DNA from: a virus
IMG/VR virus record: IMGVR_UViG_3300037235_000087
Location: 1-34,596 of that record
Length of the DNA stretch: 34,596 bases
Direction: 5' to 3' (one strand)
The notes under the pieces were generated by a model. That model was not told the DNA's origin. It did no database searches and saw only the letters and a list, made by a program, of their open reading frames with translations. The position numbers and the translations under genes were made by a program. This document shows positions 16,163-22,802 of this stretch, in pieces (position 1 is the first letter of the stretch; each line of letters starts with the position of its first letter).

Positions 16163-16657
16163 CTACGCGGCGGCGTCATCTTCCGTTGCTGGATCGGCGG
16201 CGTCGGGATCGATAGGCGCGGCGGATGCGTCTGGCGCAGCGGTCGCGGATCGAGCGGGGGCGTTGATGTTCGCATGGCGGTATGCCTCGGCTAGTTGGGC
16301 GGGGGACAGGACACGCGGATGCGGCCGGCTCGGCGGCTCGGCGTAAAGCGGCGCGCCATGCAACGCGCCGGCGAATTCGCGGACCAAGCCGTGCACGCGC
16401 TCGATCTGTTCCGGCGTCGGCGGCGGTATTTCTGGCGTTGCTGGCGTTGCTGGCGCAACGATCGCGATCGGTCGCGGACGGTTGTCACGCCACCAGTCGC
16501 TGAGCCACTCGGCAAGCTCGCCGTACGTCGGGAACCCTTTGACCGCGCGGGCGGCGACGTGTTGCAGCGACGCGGTCGTGAACGCCTCGTCCGGAAATCG
16601 GTCGAGCAGCATCGGCACGTAAGCCGCGAGCCGCATCTCGGCATCCTGCCGGCTCAT
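16163..16657 (-). CDS. Unknown protein of the replication operon
   Basis: 164 aa. Residues 1-65 are helical (MSRQDAEMRLAAYVPMLLDRFP, then FPTYGELAEWLSDWWRD) and recall the small proteins that follow replication initiators in alphaproteobacterial phages, possibly helicase-loader-like. Residues 75-95 are Pro/Ala-rich linkers, and the tail is Ala/Asp-rich and probably disordered. ATG at 16657 lies one base after the TAG of the replication gene. A longer in-frame start at 16732 would overlap that gene by 74 nt and is less likely. Confidence 0.65.
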   Translation of the reverse strand: MSRQDAEMRLAAYVPMLLDRFPDEAFTTASLQHVAARAVKGFPTYGELAEWLSDWWRDNRPRPIAIVAPATPATPEIPPPTPEQIERVHGLVREFAGALHGAPLYAEPPSRPHPRVLSPAQLAEAYRHANINAPARSATAAPDASAAPIDPDAADPATEDDAAA

Positions 16658-16658
16658 G

Positions 16659-17309
16659 CTAACAGCCGATAATACGCCGAGAGATTGGCACCACTTCCGC
16701 ACCACGCCGATGTGCGTCGTCTGTTTCGGCATCGATTTCCTCCGCGATCATGTCCACGAAAGCGTTGCGGCTGGACGTCCTGCCCCCACCATTTTCAAAA
16801 GCGCGCGCGCGCCCCCCCCGCTGGCGGGGGGGTCGGGGGGGTGGTTCTGAATGTGCATAAGCAGCTTTAGACTCTTCCTCTGCTTCTATGTTATCCAGAG
16901 GCTTATCCACTTGGTTATCCAGACCGTTGCCGGAAGGTGGTGGATTAGGTCGGGTCAAGGCCGGATTTCCGCCACGTCGACCGATCTCGGTCTTCATCTT
17001 GCTCTGCTCATAGTCGGCCATCATTCGACGGCTCTGGATCACACCTAGATCACTCCTAGCGAACACCTGATGGGACTCTAGCTCGTCTATAAGGCGGCCC
17101 ACTTGGTCCGCTCGGGCACCGACGATACGGGCGATCTCGGCCACCGATGGCGGCTTGCCGGCGACCAAGACTTGTCCATACACACGTGATGACGCGGCGA
17201 GGCAGAGCAGCCGCATCCACAAGCCCTGCGCGGCCAAGCTACACAAGCGCAGCGCGGGATCGTTTTCCCAATCGCCCCACCACAGCTTTGACCAACGCAG
17301 CTTGCTCAT
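16659..17309 (-). CDS. Phage replication-initiator-like protein
   Basis: 216 aa. N-terminal block KLWWGDWENDPALRLCSLAAQGLWMRLLCLAAS followed by VAEIARIVGARADQVGRLIDELE and GVIQSRRMMADYE (residues 8-105) is the winged-helix domain found at the start of many phage O-type replication proteins. The remainder is a flexible linker (Pro/Asn/Gly-rich) and an acidic C-terminus. Inside the linker codons lie three TTATCCA repeats spaced by 12 bp, like the iterons inside lambda O, and a C/G-run hairpin. ATG 17309 overlaps the upstream stop. A helicase gene is not adjacent, so it would recruit host helicase. Confidence 0.65.
   Translation of the reverse strand: MSKLRWSKLWWGDWENDPALRLCSLAAQGLWMRLLCLAASSRVYGQVLVAGKPPSVAEIARIVGARADQVGRLIDELESHQVFARSDLGVIQSRRMMADYEQSKMKTEIGRRGGNPALTRPNPPPSGNGLDNQVDKPLDNIEAEEESKAAYAHSEPPPRPPRQRGGRARAFENGGGRTSSRNAFVDMIAEEIDAETDDAHRRGAEVVPISRRIIGC
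16812..16841. repeat. C8/G7/G7 run hairpin and G-quadruplex candidate
   Basis: Eight C, GCTGGC, seven G, TC, seven G. It can form a perfect hairpin or a G-quadruplex, 50 nt from the iteron-like repeats. Encodes Pro runs on the minus strand. Confidence 0.6.
16891..16923. other. Candidate replication origin: three TTATCCA iterons
   Basis: TTATCCAGA (16891), TTATCCACT (16903) and TTATCCAGA (16915), spaced exactly 12 bp and in the same orientation, inside the replication-protein gene. They match the DnaA box core. Isolated perfect TGTGGATAA boxes lie at 17740 and 19044. Confidence 0.55.
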
Positions 17310-17608
17310 CGCTCCTTCCGTTCGTCCCAATGCGTTTCGATCGCGTCAAGTCGCCGTTTTATATTGGCAACGGACCGTTCCAGTTCGCGCAGGTCGGAGG
17401 AAATTTTCAACGCCCGGTTAACCTTGTTGAGCACCGCATCGCCGAGACCTCCGATGGCGTCCTCTACAGACAAGCGTACTGTCGTGCGCGTGCCGTCAGC
17501 ACTGTGGGCAACCGTCTGCGTAAGCCGAGCCATATCGCGCTCGATCGCCGTTCGTATGTCGAAACATAGCTTGGTGATCTCGGCGACGATTGGGTCTCGC
17601 TCGCTCAT
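17306..17608 (-). CDS. Coiled-coil protein of the replication operon
   Basis: 100 aa, mostly helical with heptad-like spacing (VAEITKLCFDIRTAIERDMARL, LNKVNRALKISSDLRELERSV, IKRRLDAIETHWDERKER). No enzymatic motif and no membrane segment. ATG overlaps the VRR-NUC stop and its own stop overlaps the next ATG, so translation is coupled on both sides. The family is unknown to me. The helical form suggests an accessory subunit of the nuclease or the replication protein; this is a guess from position. Confidence 0.7.
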   Translation of the reverse strand: MSERDPIVAEITKLCFDIRTAIERDMARLTQTVAHSADGTRTTVRLSVEDAIGGLGDAVLNKVNRALKISSDLRELERSVANIKRRLDAIETHWDERKER

Positions 17609-18021
17609 GCCGCCTCCCTTACGCGCCGAGCGCGCGGTATCTCCCATTGATCGAGACAGGCCAGTGTTTCTGACGCATCGCGTGCGACGCCGACGCGTCC
17701 GCCGGCCGCAAGCACGGCGGCGGCGACCGATTGTTGGGCTGTGGATAACTCTCCGTCCTCCGCCTTGATCTCGATCACATGCGCGCGACCGCGATGCAGA
17801 ACGAAGGTATCGGGGATGCCGGCGATGATCCCGCGACCGATGCGGACCCCTGGCACTTCGCCGGCATAGTTCGCCATATCGATCGAAAACCAGACGACAC
17901 CGTGCCGGCTGACCTTGCCAGGCGGGGCGATCTCGATCCGTAGGACGTCGGCGACCTGCTTCTGGATCGGATGCTCGCGAACGATCGGCGCGGTCAATCG
18001 GAAGGGCGGACGCTTGCTCAT
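17605..18021 (-). CDS. VRR-NUC domain nuclease
   Basis: 138 aa. The PD-(D/E)xK nuclease signature of the VRR-NUC family is complete: GIPDTFVLHRGR (P70-D71), VIEIKAEDGELSTAQQ (E84, K86, Q96/Q97), then AGGRVGVARDASE. N-terminal REHPIQKQVADVLRIE is the usual first helix. In phages such proteins act on branched or free DNA ends during replication or recombination. ATG 18021 is the first gene after the Cro-like gene on the leftward transcript, with 67 nt between. Length is normal for stand-alone VRR-NUC proteins. Confidence 0.88.
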   Translation of the reverse strand: MSKRPPFRLTAPIVREHPIQKQVADVLRIEIAPPGKVSRHGVVWFSIDMANYAGEVPGVRIGRGIIAGIPDTFVLHRGRAHVIEIKAEDGELSTAQQSVAAAVLAAGGRVGVARDASETLACLDQWEIPRARRVREAA

Positions 18022-18088
18022 CGGCGCCGCACCGTTTCACGGAATATTAATGGGCGATTCACGATGGCCGACGTGCGGCACATCGGGG

Positions 18089-18328
18089 CTACGCCGCGCG
18101 CGATGTCTTGGCGGTGGACCTAAGCGGCGAAGCGGCTTCGATCTGATCGAGGGTTAGGCGCATCCCCTTGCGCTTGGCGATCCGCAGGAGCGCCGGCCAG
18201 TGCCGCGACGGGATGCCGACCAGCTTCCACTTCGACAGCCGGCTGTCATCGACGCCGAGCCGGCCGGCGAGCTTCTGCTGGGTGCCGATCCGCCCCGCCA
18301 GGTCGTCGATGATCTTCGCGTGCAACAT
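18089..18328 (-). CDS. Cro/YdaS-like HTH repressor
   Basis: 79 aa. Residues 5-45 (IDDLAGRIGTQQKLAGRLGVDDSRLSKWKLVGIP) form a helix-turn-helix of the Cro/YdaS type; SRHWPALLRIAKRKGMRL completes the domain. It is divergent from the XRE repressor gene at 18485, across 156 nt carrying two TTGCC-N5-GGCAA sites, as in a CI/Cro switch. Its promoter's -10 ends only 9 nt before ATG, so its mRNA should be leaderless or nearly so. It heads the leftward replication operon. Confidence 0.82.
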   Translation of the reverse strand: MLHAKIIDDLAGRIGTQQKLAGRLGVDDSRLSKWKLVGIPSRHWPALLRIAKRKGMRLTLDQIEAASPLRSTAKTSRAA

Positions 18329-18337
18329 GGTAGCCGA

Positions 18338-18366
18338 ACCCTAATTGCCCTGTAGGCAACGGTCAA
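18338..18366 (-). promoter_or_regulatory. Leftward promoter with operator in its spacer
   Basis: -35 TTGACC (18366-18361), 17-nt spacer, -10 TAGGGT (18343-18338). The spacer contains the complete operator TTGCC-TACAG-GGCAA (18345-18359), so repressor binding and RNA polymerase binding exclude each other. Drives the Cro-like gene. Confidence 0.75.
18345..18359. promoter_or_regulatory. Operator, immunity region copy 1
   Basis: TTGCC-CTGTA-GGCAA between the divergent HTH genes. Confidence 0.75.
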
Positions 18367-18372
18367 GCTGTC

Positions 18373-18388
18373 TGGGTACGAGTACCCA
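18373..18388. promoter_or_regulatory. 16-bp palindrome TGGGTAC-GA-GTACCCA
   Basis: Perfect 7-2-7 inverted repeat between the two HTH genes, just upstream of the leftward -35. A second operator class, possibly for the Cro-like protein. Confidence 0.5.
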
Positions 18389-18437
18389 TGGCGGCGGAAC
18401 CCATTTGCGTCTCAATACGTTATACGCCTACGCTCAG

Positions 18438-18452
18438 TTGCCCTAACGGCAA
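18438..18452. promoter_or_regulatory. Operator, immunity region copy 2
   Basis: TTGCC-CTAAC-GGCAA, 33 nt before the XRE repressor start, well placed for autoregulation. A possible TATACG -10 lies at about 18421; no good -35 seen. Confidence 0.7.
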
Positions 18453-18484
18453 GACTCGCTTTCCGGGCTTGTGGGAGACCTGCT

Positions 18485-18910
18485 ATGCGGCGATATAATC
18501 GGACCGTGCCCAAACGATCCGCAAAAGACGCCACGTTGACCGCAGTCGGGGTACGGCTTCAATGGCTGCGCGTCGCCCTCGGGCATACGCAAGCGGAGTG
18601 GGCGCGCAAGCTTTGGATCAGCAATCAGCAATTGAACAAGTGGGAAGCCGGCACCCGTTTACCCAATATTGACGCTTTAATCACGATCTGCGACGCGTCC
18701 GGCGCGTCGATGGATTACCTTTTCCGGGGTCTTCTGACGCCAGAGATGGAGCCGGAGCTGCTCCAGGTTCTTTTTGATGCTCACGGTTCCGAGCTAATTC
18801 TACGGCTGCGGCCTTCTCGGCCGTTAGGCGACCCATCTCCCGAAGCGCCCGAGCGCCGTAAGAGACCGTCCGGCGGGGCTGTAATCCAGAGCCATCGAAA
18901 GAAGTCATAG
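18485..18910 (+). CDS. XRE-family HTH repressor (probable phage repressor)
   Basis: 141 aa. Residues 20-76 are a standard XRE domain: VGVRLQWLRVALGHTQAEWARKLWI, then SNQQLNKWEAGTRLPNIDAL and the ICDASGASMDYLFRG end. The C-terminal 65 residues have no LexA-type peptidase motif (no Ser/Lys dyad visible) and end in a basic, disordered tail, so RecA-triggered self-cleavage is not expected. GGGAGA lies 7 nt before ATG 18485. Position opposite the Cro-like gene and beside two operators makes it the best candidate for the master repressor binding TTGCC-N5-GGCAA. Confidence 0.82.
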   Translation: MRRYNRTVPKRSAKDATLTAVGVRLQWLRVALGHTQAEWARKLWISNQQLNKWEAGTRLPNIDALITICDASGASMDYLFRGLLTPEMEPELLQVLFDAHGSELILRLRPSRPLGDPSPEAPERRKRPSGGAVIQSHRKKS

Positions 18911-19154
18911 GGCGCCTCCCGCGTCGCCTTTTGATTGAATGAGACCGGAAGCAACGCACGCTGTCTTGCCCATTAGCGCAATCGTGGTCACGAATTGCGA
19001 CAGCCGTCAACGCTCCAGACCGGGCTAGAACCGCTCAATTTCCTGTGGATAACTTCGGCCACCGGATGCCATCGAACATCGATCGGCGGAGGTGTGTTGC
19101 CTTTTAGGCAAGCCGGTCCTAACCTCCCCGACTTCCGACGAGGGAGGCAATTCG
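18911..19154. promoter_or_regulatory. Early rightward control region with DnaA box
   Basis: 244 nt without a gene. It holds a perfect DnaA box (TGTGGATAA, 19044-19052) and the operator/promoter at 19097-19125. No clear terminator after the repressor gene. Confidence 0.6.
19097..19125 (+). promoter_or_regulatory. Early rightward promoter with operator over the -35
   Basis: -35 TTGCCT (19097-19102), 17-nt spacer, -10 TAACCT (19120-19125). Operator TTGCC-TTTTA-GGCAA covers 19097-19111, so it overlaps the -35. Serves the Gp157/ERF operon, whose first ATG is 30 nt after the -10. Confidence 0.75.
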
Positions 19155-19757
19155 ATGAGCGACGAACCGCGCGGCCCTGGACCGGACACCGTCATGCGAT
19201 CGGTCGCAGCCTGGGAGCGCGCGCGGCTCATGCTCGCGACCGATCCCGAACTCGCGGCCGATGAGAACGCGATCCGCGATGCAATCGGTCTCGATCCTAC
19301 CGCCGTTCATCCCGATCAACTAATCCGGCGCGCGATGCGCGCACTCGTGTTCGCTGAGCTTCGCGCCGATGAAGCGAAAATTATCGTGACTAGTGCAACG
19401 CGGCGTTCACGCAGATATGTTATCCGCGCCCAGACGTTGCGCTCGCTGATCTTCGATCTGATGGACGTATTGAGCTACCAGAAGTTCATCACGCCATACG
19501 GAACGATCTCGATGAAGCGTTCCGGCAATCCGAGCGCAGTAGTCACCGACGAAGGAAAAATTCCCGACGAGTATTTCCGCATTGAGCGGACGCTCGACAA
19601 GCGGCTGCTGCTCGCCGACCTCAAGGTCGGCGTCGTGGTCGATGGCGCTGTACTCGGGAACGCCGCGCCGAGCATCACGATAACCGGCGCGCCGCATCTC
19701 ACCCTATCGGCGGACGATACCGAGCCAGCCGCCGAGCAACCGGAAGCGGAGACCTGA
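19155..19757 (+). CDS. Siphovirus Gp157-family protein
   Basis: 200 aa. The family pattern is clear: helical N-terminus, RYVIRAQTLRSLIFDLMDVLSYQKF, then TPYGTISMKRSGNPSAVVTDEGKIPDEYFRI and DKRLLLADLKVGVVVDGA, GNAAPSITI near the C-terminus. Gp157 proteins are found in early recombination operons of siphoviruses; function is not settled. GGGAGG 8 nt upstream selects ATG 19155 over an earlier in-frame start at 19092, which would overlap the operator. First gene of a long coupled operon; the ERF gene follows after 3 nt. Confidence 0.88.
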   Translation: MSDEPRGPGPDTVMRSVAAWERARLMLATDPELAADENAIRDAIGLDPTAVHPDQLIRRAMRALVFAELRADEAKIIVTSATRRSRRYVIRAQTLRSLIFDLMDVLSYQKFITPYGTISMKRSGNPSAVVTDEGKIPDEYFRIERTLDKRLLLADLKVGVVVDGAVLGNAAPSITITGAPHLTLSADDTEPAAEQPEAET

Positions 19758-19760
19758 GCT

Positions 19761-20786
19761 ATGGACGGTGATCAACCGCGTAACGTCGTCAGCCGCATCG
19801 AGCCGGAAGACGCGCGGATCGAGACCGCGATCATTCGCGCGGCACAAGACGACAGTATCGATATCGGCAAACTGCAAGCGCTGCTCGACATGCAGCGGAG
19901 CGTGCAGCACGAGCGATCCATACGAATGTTCAATACCGCGATGGCGCAGGCGCAAGCCGAGATGCTGCCGGTCATCCGCGACGCGACGAACACTCACACC
20001 AACAGCCGCTATGCGAAACTGGCGACGATCGATGCCCAGATGCGACCGATCTATACGAGGCACGGGTTCTCGGTACGCTTCGGCTCGCAGCCATCGCCGC
20101 AGCAAGGTTGGTTACGGGTCACTTGTCTGCTTGCCCACAGCGCCGGACATTTCGAGGAAAACTATCTCGATGCGCCACCGGATAATGTCGGGTTGCGCGG
20201 TGCGTCGAACAAGACGGCGATCCAATCGGTCGGATCGTCCGTGACGTATCTGCGCCGCTATCTGCTAACCATGTGTTTCAATATCGTTCTATCCGACGAT
20301 ATCGACGCCGATACAGATGGCGAACCCCACACGCGGTCGCGCGAACCTGCGCCACCGCGCGAGCCTGATCCGCTAGCGCTACTACAGGAAACCAACGGAC
20401 CGCGCTGGCTGGCCAATCTCCGGACGCTGCTCGCGAGCGCGGCGAGCGAAAATGATGTGACGGCGATCGGTGGCCACGGCTCGGTCAACAAGACGCTGAG
20501 CAATCCCAACACGCCGGCGGTGGTACGCAAGACGATCAATGACTTACTGTATGAGGCCCACCAGCGCTTCGTGCCGAAGCCGCCCGACGAGTCTCCCGGT
20601 CAGTGGGGTGACGATCCGCTCGCCGCCATACTCGCCGAGATCGAAACGATGGACCGGATAACGCTCGCCGGTCTCGATGACAACGCGCAGTGGCGCGCCA
20701 AGGTGCGCGATCTGTTCCCGCCCGACCGCGAGCAAGTCGACGAAGCGATAGAGGCGCGCAAGTTGAAACTAGGGAGACCAGTATGA
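19761..20786 (+). CDS. ERF-family single-strand annealing protein
   Basis: 341 aa. Residues 50-185 match ERF recombinases: HERSIRMFNTAMAQAQAEMLPV, NSRYAKLATIDAQMRPIYTRHGFSV, then WLRVTCLLAHSAGHFEENYLDAP, AIQSVGSSVTYLRRYLLTMCF and the acidic SDDIDAD. It promotes annealing of complementary single strands in phage recombination. The C-terminal 150 residues are a separate charged region containing an SSB-binding-like or regulatory tail (not recognised). Its stop overlaps the next ATG. Together with Gp157 and the VRR-NUC nuclease it forms the phage recombination set. Confidence 0.92.
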   Translation: MDGDQPRNVVSRIEPEDARIETAIIRAAQDDSIDIGKLQALLDMQRSVQHERSIRMFNTAMAQAQAEMLPVIRDATNTHTNSRYAKLATIDAQMRPIYTRHGFSVRFGSQPSPQQGWLRVTCLLAHSAGHFEENYLDAPPDNVGLRGASNKTAIQSVGSSVTYLRRYLLTMCFNIVLSDDIDADTDGEPHTRSREPAPPREPDPLALLQETNGPRWLANLRTLLASAASENDVTAIGGHGSVNKTLSNPNTPAVVRKTINDLLYEAHQRFVPKPPDESPGQWGDDPLAAILAEIETMDRITLAGLDDNAQWRAKVRDLFPPDREQVDEAIEARKLKLGRPV

Positions 20787-21013
20787 GCAAGCGAACCCCA
20801 GTCCTGCACGATGCTGAGATGGCAGTCATGGTCAAGGTTTGCCAGCTATTGGCGACGCTACAACCGGCCGCGCGCGATCGCGTCATGAGCTACGTCGCGG
20901 CGCGCGTCAGCTCGCTGCCGGTGATCGCCGGTGTCGGCGGCGGCATTGAGCAAGAGACCGAGCAGCCATTTATGTTTCCACCCCGCCAGCCGGCGAGCGA
21001 GGCAGCCGAATGA
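20783..21013 (+). CDS. Small unknown early protein, 76 aa
   Basis: ATG 20783 overlaps the ERF stop (ATGA) and follows AGGGAGA. Residues 8-50 are two amphipathic helices (LHDAEMAVMVKVCQLLATLQPAARDRVMSYVAARVSS), and the rest is a Gly/Pro-rich acidic tail. The helix pattern AxRxRVxxYVxxR is common in small phage proteins of unknown function. It is embedded in a coupled operon, so translation is not in doubt. Confidence 0.75.
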   Translation: MSKRTPVLHDAEMAVMVKVCQLLATLQPAARDRVMSYVAARVSSLPVIAGVGGGIEQETEQPFMFPPRQPASEAAE

Positions 21014-21282
21014 CAACGATACCTATCAGTCCCGGTCTCCGGCTAGCGCGGCAGTTTAGCAGAGCATTGGAGGAAACCGGCATGAGCGCGCCGGAAGGCT
21101 GCGCCGCGCTGGTACTCGCCTATGTCATGTGGATCGAAGCCCAGCCGGACGGTGACGCCGACAAGTGCGAGAGCATGCTCATACATAGCTTACAGGGTGT
21201 ACGCGCGACCTTTGGGGTGTTGCGCGACTTGCGCGCGGCCGAGCGGAAGCTACTCGACGAAGCCATGCAGGCATCACTCTGA
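21010..21282 (+). CDS. Small unknown early protein, 90 aa
   Basis: ATG overlaps the previous stop, and its TGA overlaps the next ATG. All-helical, Ala/Leu-rich (LRLARQFSRALEETGM, GCAALVLAYVMWIEAQ, GVRATFGVLRDLRAAERKLLDEAM), acidic in the middle (DGDADKCES). The hydrophobic patch ALVLAYVMW is too short for a membrane span. Not recognised. Confidence 0.75.
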   Translation: MTTIPISPGLRLARQFSRALEETGMSAPEGCAALVLAYVMWIEAQPDGDADKCESMLIHSLQGVRATFGVLRDLRAAERKLLDEAMQASL

Positions 21283-21365
21283 TGGGCGCGTGGGTATGGC
21301 TCGCGATCGCTGCCGGCTTTGGTGTCTTCGCGGTGTTCACTGAGATTACGCAATGGGCAGGATGA
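21282..21365 (+). CDS. 27-residue membrane peptide
   Basis: ATG at 21282 overlaps the upstream TGA, and its TGA overlaps the ATG of the next gene. The product is almost entirely one hydrophobic helix (WVWLAIAAGFGVFAVF) with ITQWAG after it. Coupling on both sides supports real translation in spite of its size. A small inner-membrane peptide of unknown role. Confidence 0.5.
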   Translation: MGAWVWLAIAAGFGVFAVFTEITQWAG

Positions 21366-22036
21366 TGGCACTCTCACCCCTAGTAACCGTTCCGATGCCA
21401 GACCGGATCGCGGCGTTGCCGCGCGATCATCGCGGCTATCCGGTCCCGTTCTTTGTCCATTGGATCGATGGCAAGCCGGAATTCCCGCTATTCGATCCAG
21501 TAAAGTGGCGCCGCTGCGTCAACCATAAGCTCTGCTGGATTTGCGGCGTAAGGCTCGGCCGGCATCTGGCCTTCGCGGTAGGCCCCATGTGTACGATCAA
21601 CCGCGTATCGAGCGAGCCGCCGCAGCATCGCGAGTGCGCGGAATATGCCTTGCGCGTCTGCCCGTTCCTGATCAATCCGGTTATGCGTCGGGTGCCGACC
21701 GAAAAATTCGGTCCGGTCAAGCCGCCCGGCGGGATCATGTTTGAGGGCAACCCCGGCGTAATGGCAATGTGGATGACGTCGAGTTATTCGATCCTACGCA
21801 CGCGGACCGGGCCGATTATCGCGATGGGCGAGCCGACCAGCGTCGAATGGTTTACCCGAGGCCGGACCGCTACCGCAGCCGAGGCCGCCGAGGCGTTCAA
21901 GGCAGGCTCGGTCACGCTGTTGAAGGCCGCAGATGCCGAGGCCGGCGAGGATGGTATCCTAGAACTGGTCAAGCTACTGATCCCGGCGCGCAAGCTGCTA
22001 CCTGATCCGTCTCTGGTAGTGGAGATGGCGGGGTGA
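21362..22036 (+). CDS. Conserved phage protein with Cys motifs, unknown function
   Basis: 224 aa. Core block (residues about 45-100): W-x-x-CVNHKLCWICGVRLGRHLAFAVGPMC then PQHRECAEYALRVCPFL. The CxxC and the later C-x3-A-x5-C suggest a metal-binding knuckle. This block recurs in phage early regions, but I know no assigned role. A second domain (MWMTSSYSILRTRTGPIIAMGEP, PARKLLPDPSLVVEM) is alpha/beta. ATG 21362 overlaps the stop of the 27-residue ORF. An ATG 3 nt later or an upstream one at 21353 are alternatives. Confidence 0.78.
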   Translation: MMALSPLVTVPMPDRIAALPRDHRGYPVPFFVHWIDGKPEFPLFDPVKWRRCVNHKLCWICGVRLGRHLAFAVGPMCTINRVSSEPPQHRECAEYALRVCPFLINPVMRRVPTEKFGPVKPPGGIMFEGNPGVMAMWMTSSYSILRTRTGPIIAMGEPTSVEWFTRGRTATAAEAAEAFKAGSVTLLKAADAEAGEDGILELVKLLIPARKLLPDPSLVVEMAG

Positions 22037-22395
22037 GCGAGCGCGCCCTGGCCCTGATGTCGGCGACCGCGCTACGGCTGGCGAATGGCATAAACGCCCT
22101 GCAACGCGTCGCGGAAAGCGACGGGTGCGAATTGACACTTAGCCGTCAAGCGATGTCGTTGGTCGAGCAATACGATTTGCTTAGGTACTACTTGCGCGAG
22201 AGCACGCTCCGCGCCGCGATCGAGCCCAGGCCGGCGACAGAGGCGCCCGCCGCCAAGCCCGCCGCAGCGGCCCGGAAAACCGCCCTAGCGACCAGTCCGC
22301 AGGCTTTAGGCGGTCGAGCGCGCGCGGCCGTGCTGCCGCCCGTCGAGCGCAAGGCGATCGCCAGCAAGGCCGCCAGGGCAAGGTGGAGCAAATGA
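22033..22395 (+). CDS. Unknown early protein with Ala/Lys/Arg-rich tail
   Basis: 120 aa; GTG start overlapping the upstream TGA. Residues 1-62 are helical (LMSATALRLANGINALQRVAES, then SLVEQYDLLRYYLRES). The rest is a long Ala/Pro/Arg linker ending in VERKAIASKAARARWSK, a motif typical of small DNA- or RNA-binding tails in phage and bacterial proteins. Its stop overlaps the next ATG. Role unknown; nucleic-acid binding is a guess from the tail. Confidence 0.7.
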   Translation: MSERALALMSATALRLANGINALQRVAESDGCELTLSRQAMSLVEQYDLLRYYLRESTLRAAIEPRPATEAPAAKPAAAARKTALATSPQALGGRARAAVLPPVERKAIASKAARARWSK

Positions 22396-22646
22396 GCAAT
22401 TGGCCGGAACCGATCGACCGCGAGCGGATGGAAGCGCTAACGATCAAGTTGCTGCGCGCGACCCGCGACCATCTTCGGACAGGGCCGATCGGCAAGGATC
22501 GAGTGTTCGAGGCGCTCAACGCACTCGCTGCGGTAACTGCGCTTGTGATCAGCGGCGTCGATGAGCTTGGCGATGGCGATACGGCCGAGCGGTTCTTTCA
22601 AGACGCGCTCAGCCAGCAGCGCGCGCATACGCGGCGGCCATGCTGA
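22392..22646 (+). CDS. Small helical early protein, 84 aa
   Basis: ATG overlaps the previous stop. Sequence is helical (DRERMEALTIKLLRATRDHLRTG, RVFEALNALAAVTALVISGVDEL) with an acidic centre (GDGDTAERFF). No family recognised. Its 3' end overlaps the following 42-residue membrane ORF by 7 nt. Confidence 0.7.
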   Translation: MSNWPEPIDRERMEALTIKLLRATRDHLRTGPIGKDRVFEALNALAAVTALVISGVDELGDGDTAERFFQDALSQQRAHTRRPC

Positions 22647-22768
22647 CGGATCGCCGCCGCCGGTTCTGGCGCATCGTAGGCGGCTGGTCGCTCGATCTGG
22701 CAATCGCCCTAATCGGCGCCGGATTGATTGCCGCCCTGGTGCTCACGATCCACGGCACCGGGCGGTGA
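22640..22768 (+). CDS. 42-residue membrane protein
   Basis: ATG 22640, overlapping the previous gene. Basic N-terminus MLTDRRRRFWRIVGG, then one membrane segment (LDLAIALIGAGLIAALVLTI). The positive-inside rule puts the N-terminus in the cytoplasm. Operon position supports it, size makes it uncertain. A second single-span peptide in the same operon as the 27-residue one. Confidence 0.5.
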   Translation: MLTDRRRRFWRIVGGWSLDLAIALIGAGLIAALVLTIHGTGR

Positions 22769-22802
22769 TGACGACGACTCGCGTTAACCTAGGGAGGATA
22801 TG

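Noticed and set aside
18089-18910. Toxin-antitoxin pair
   Set aside because: Two divergent HTH genes with shared operators fit a phage immunity switch better; neither protein shows a toxin domain.
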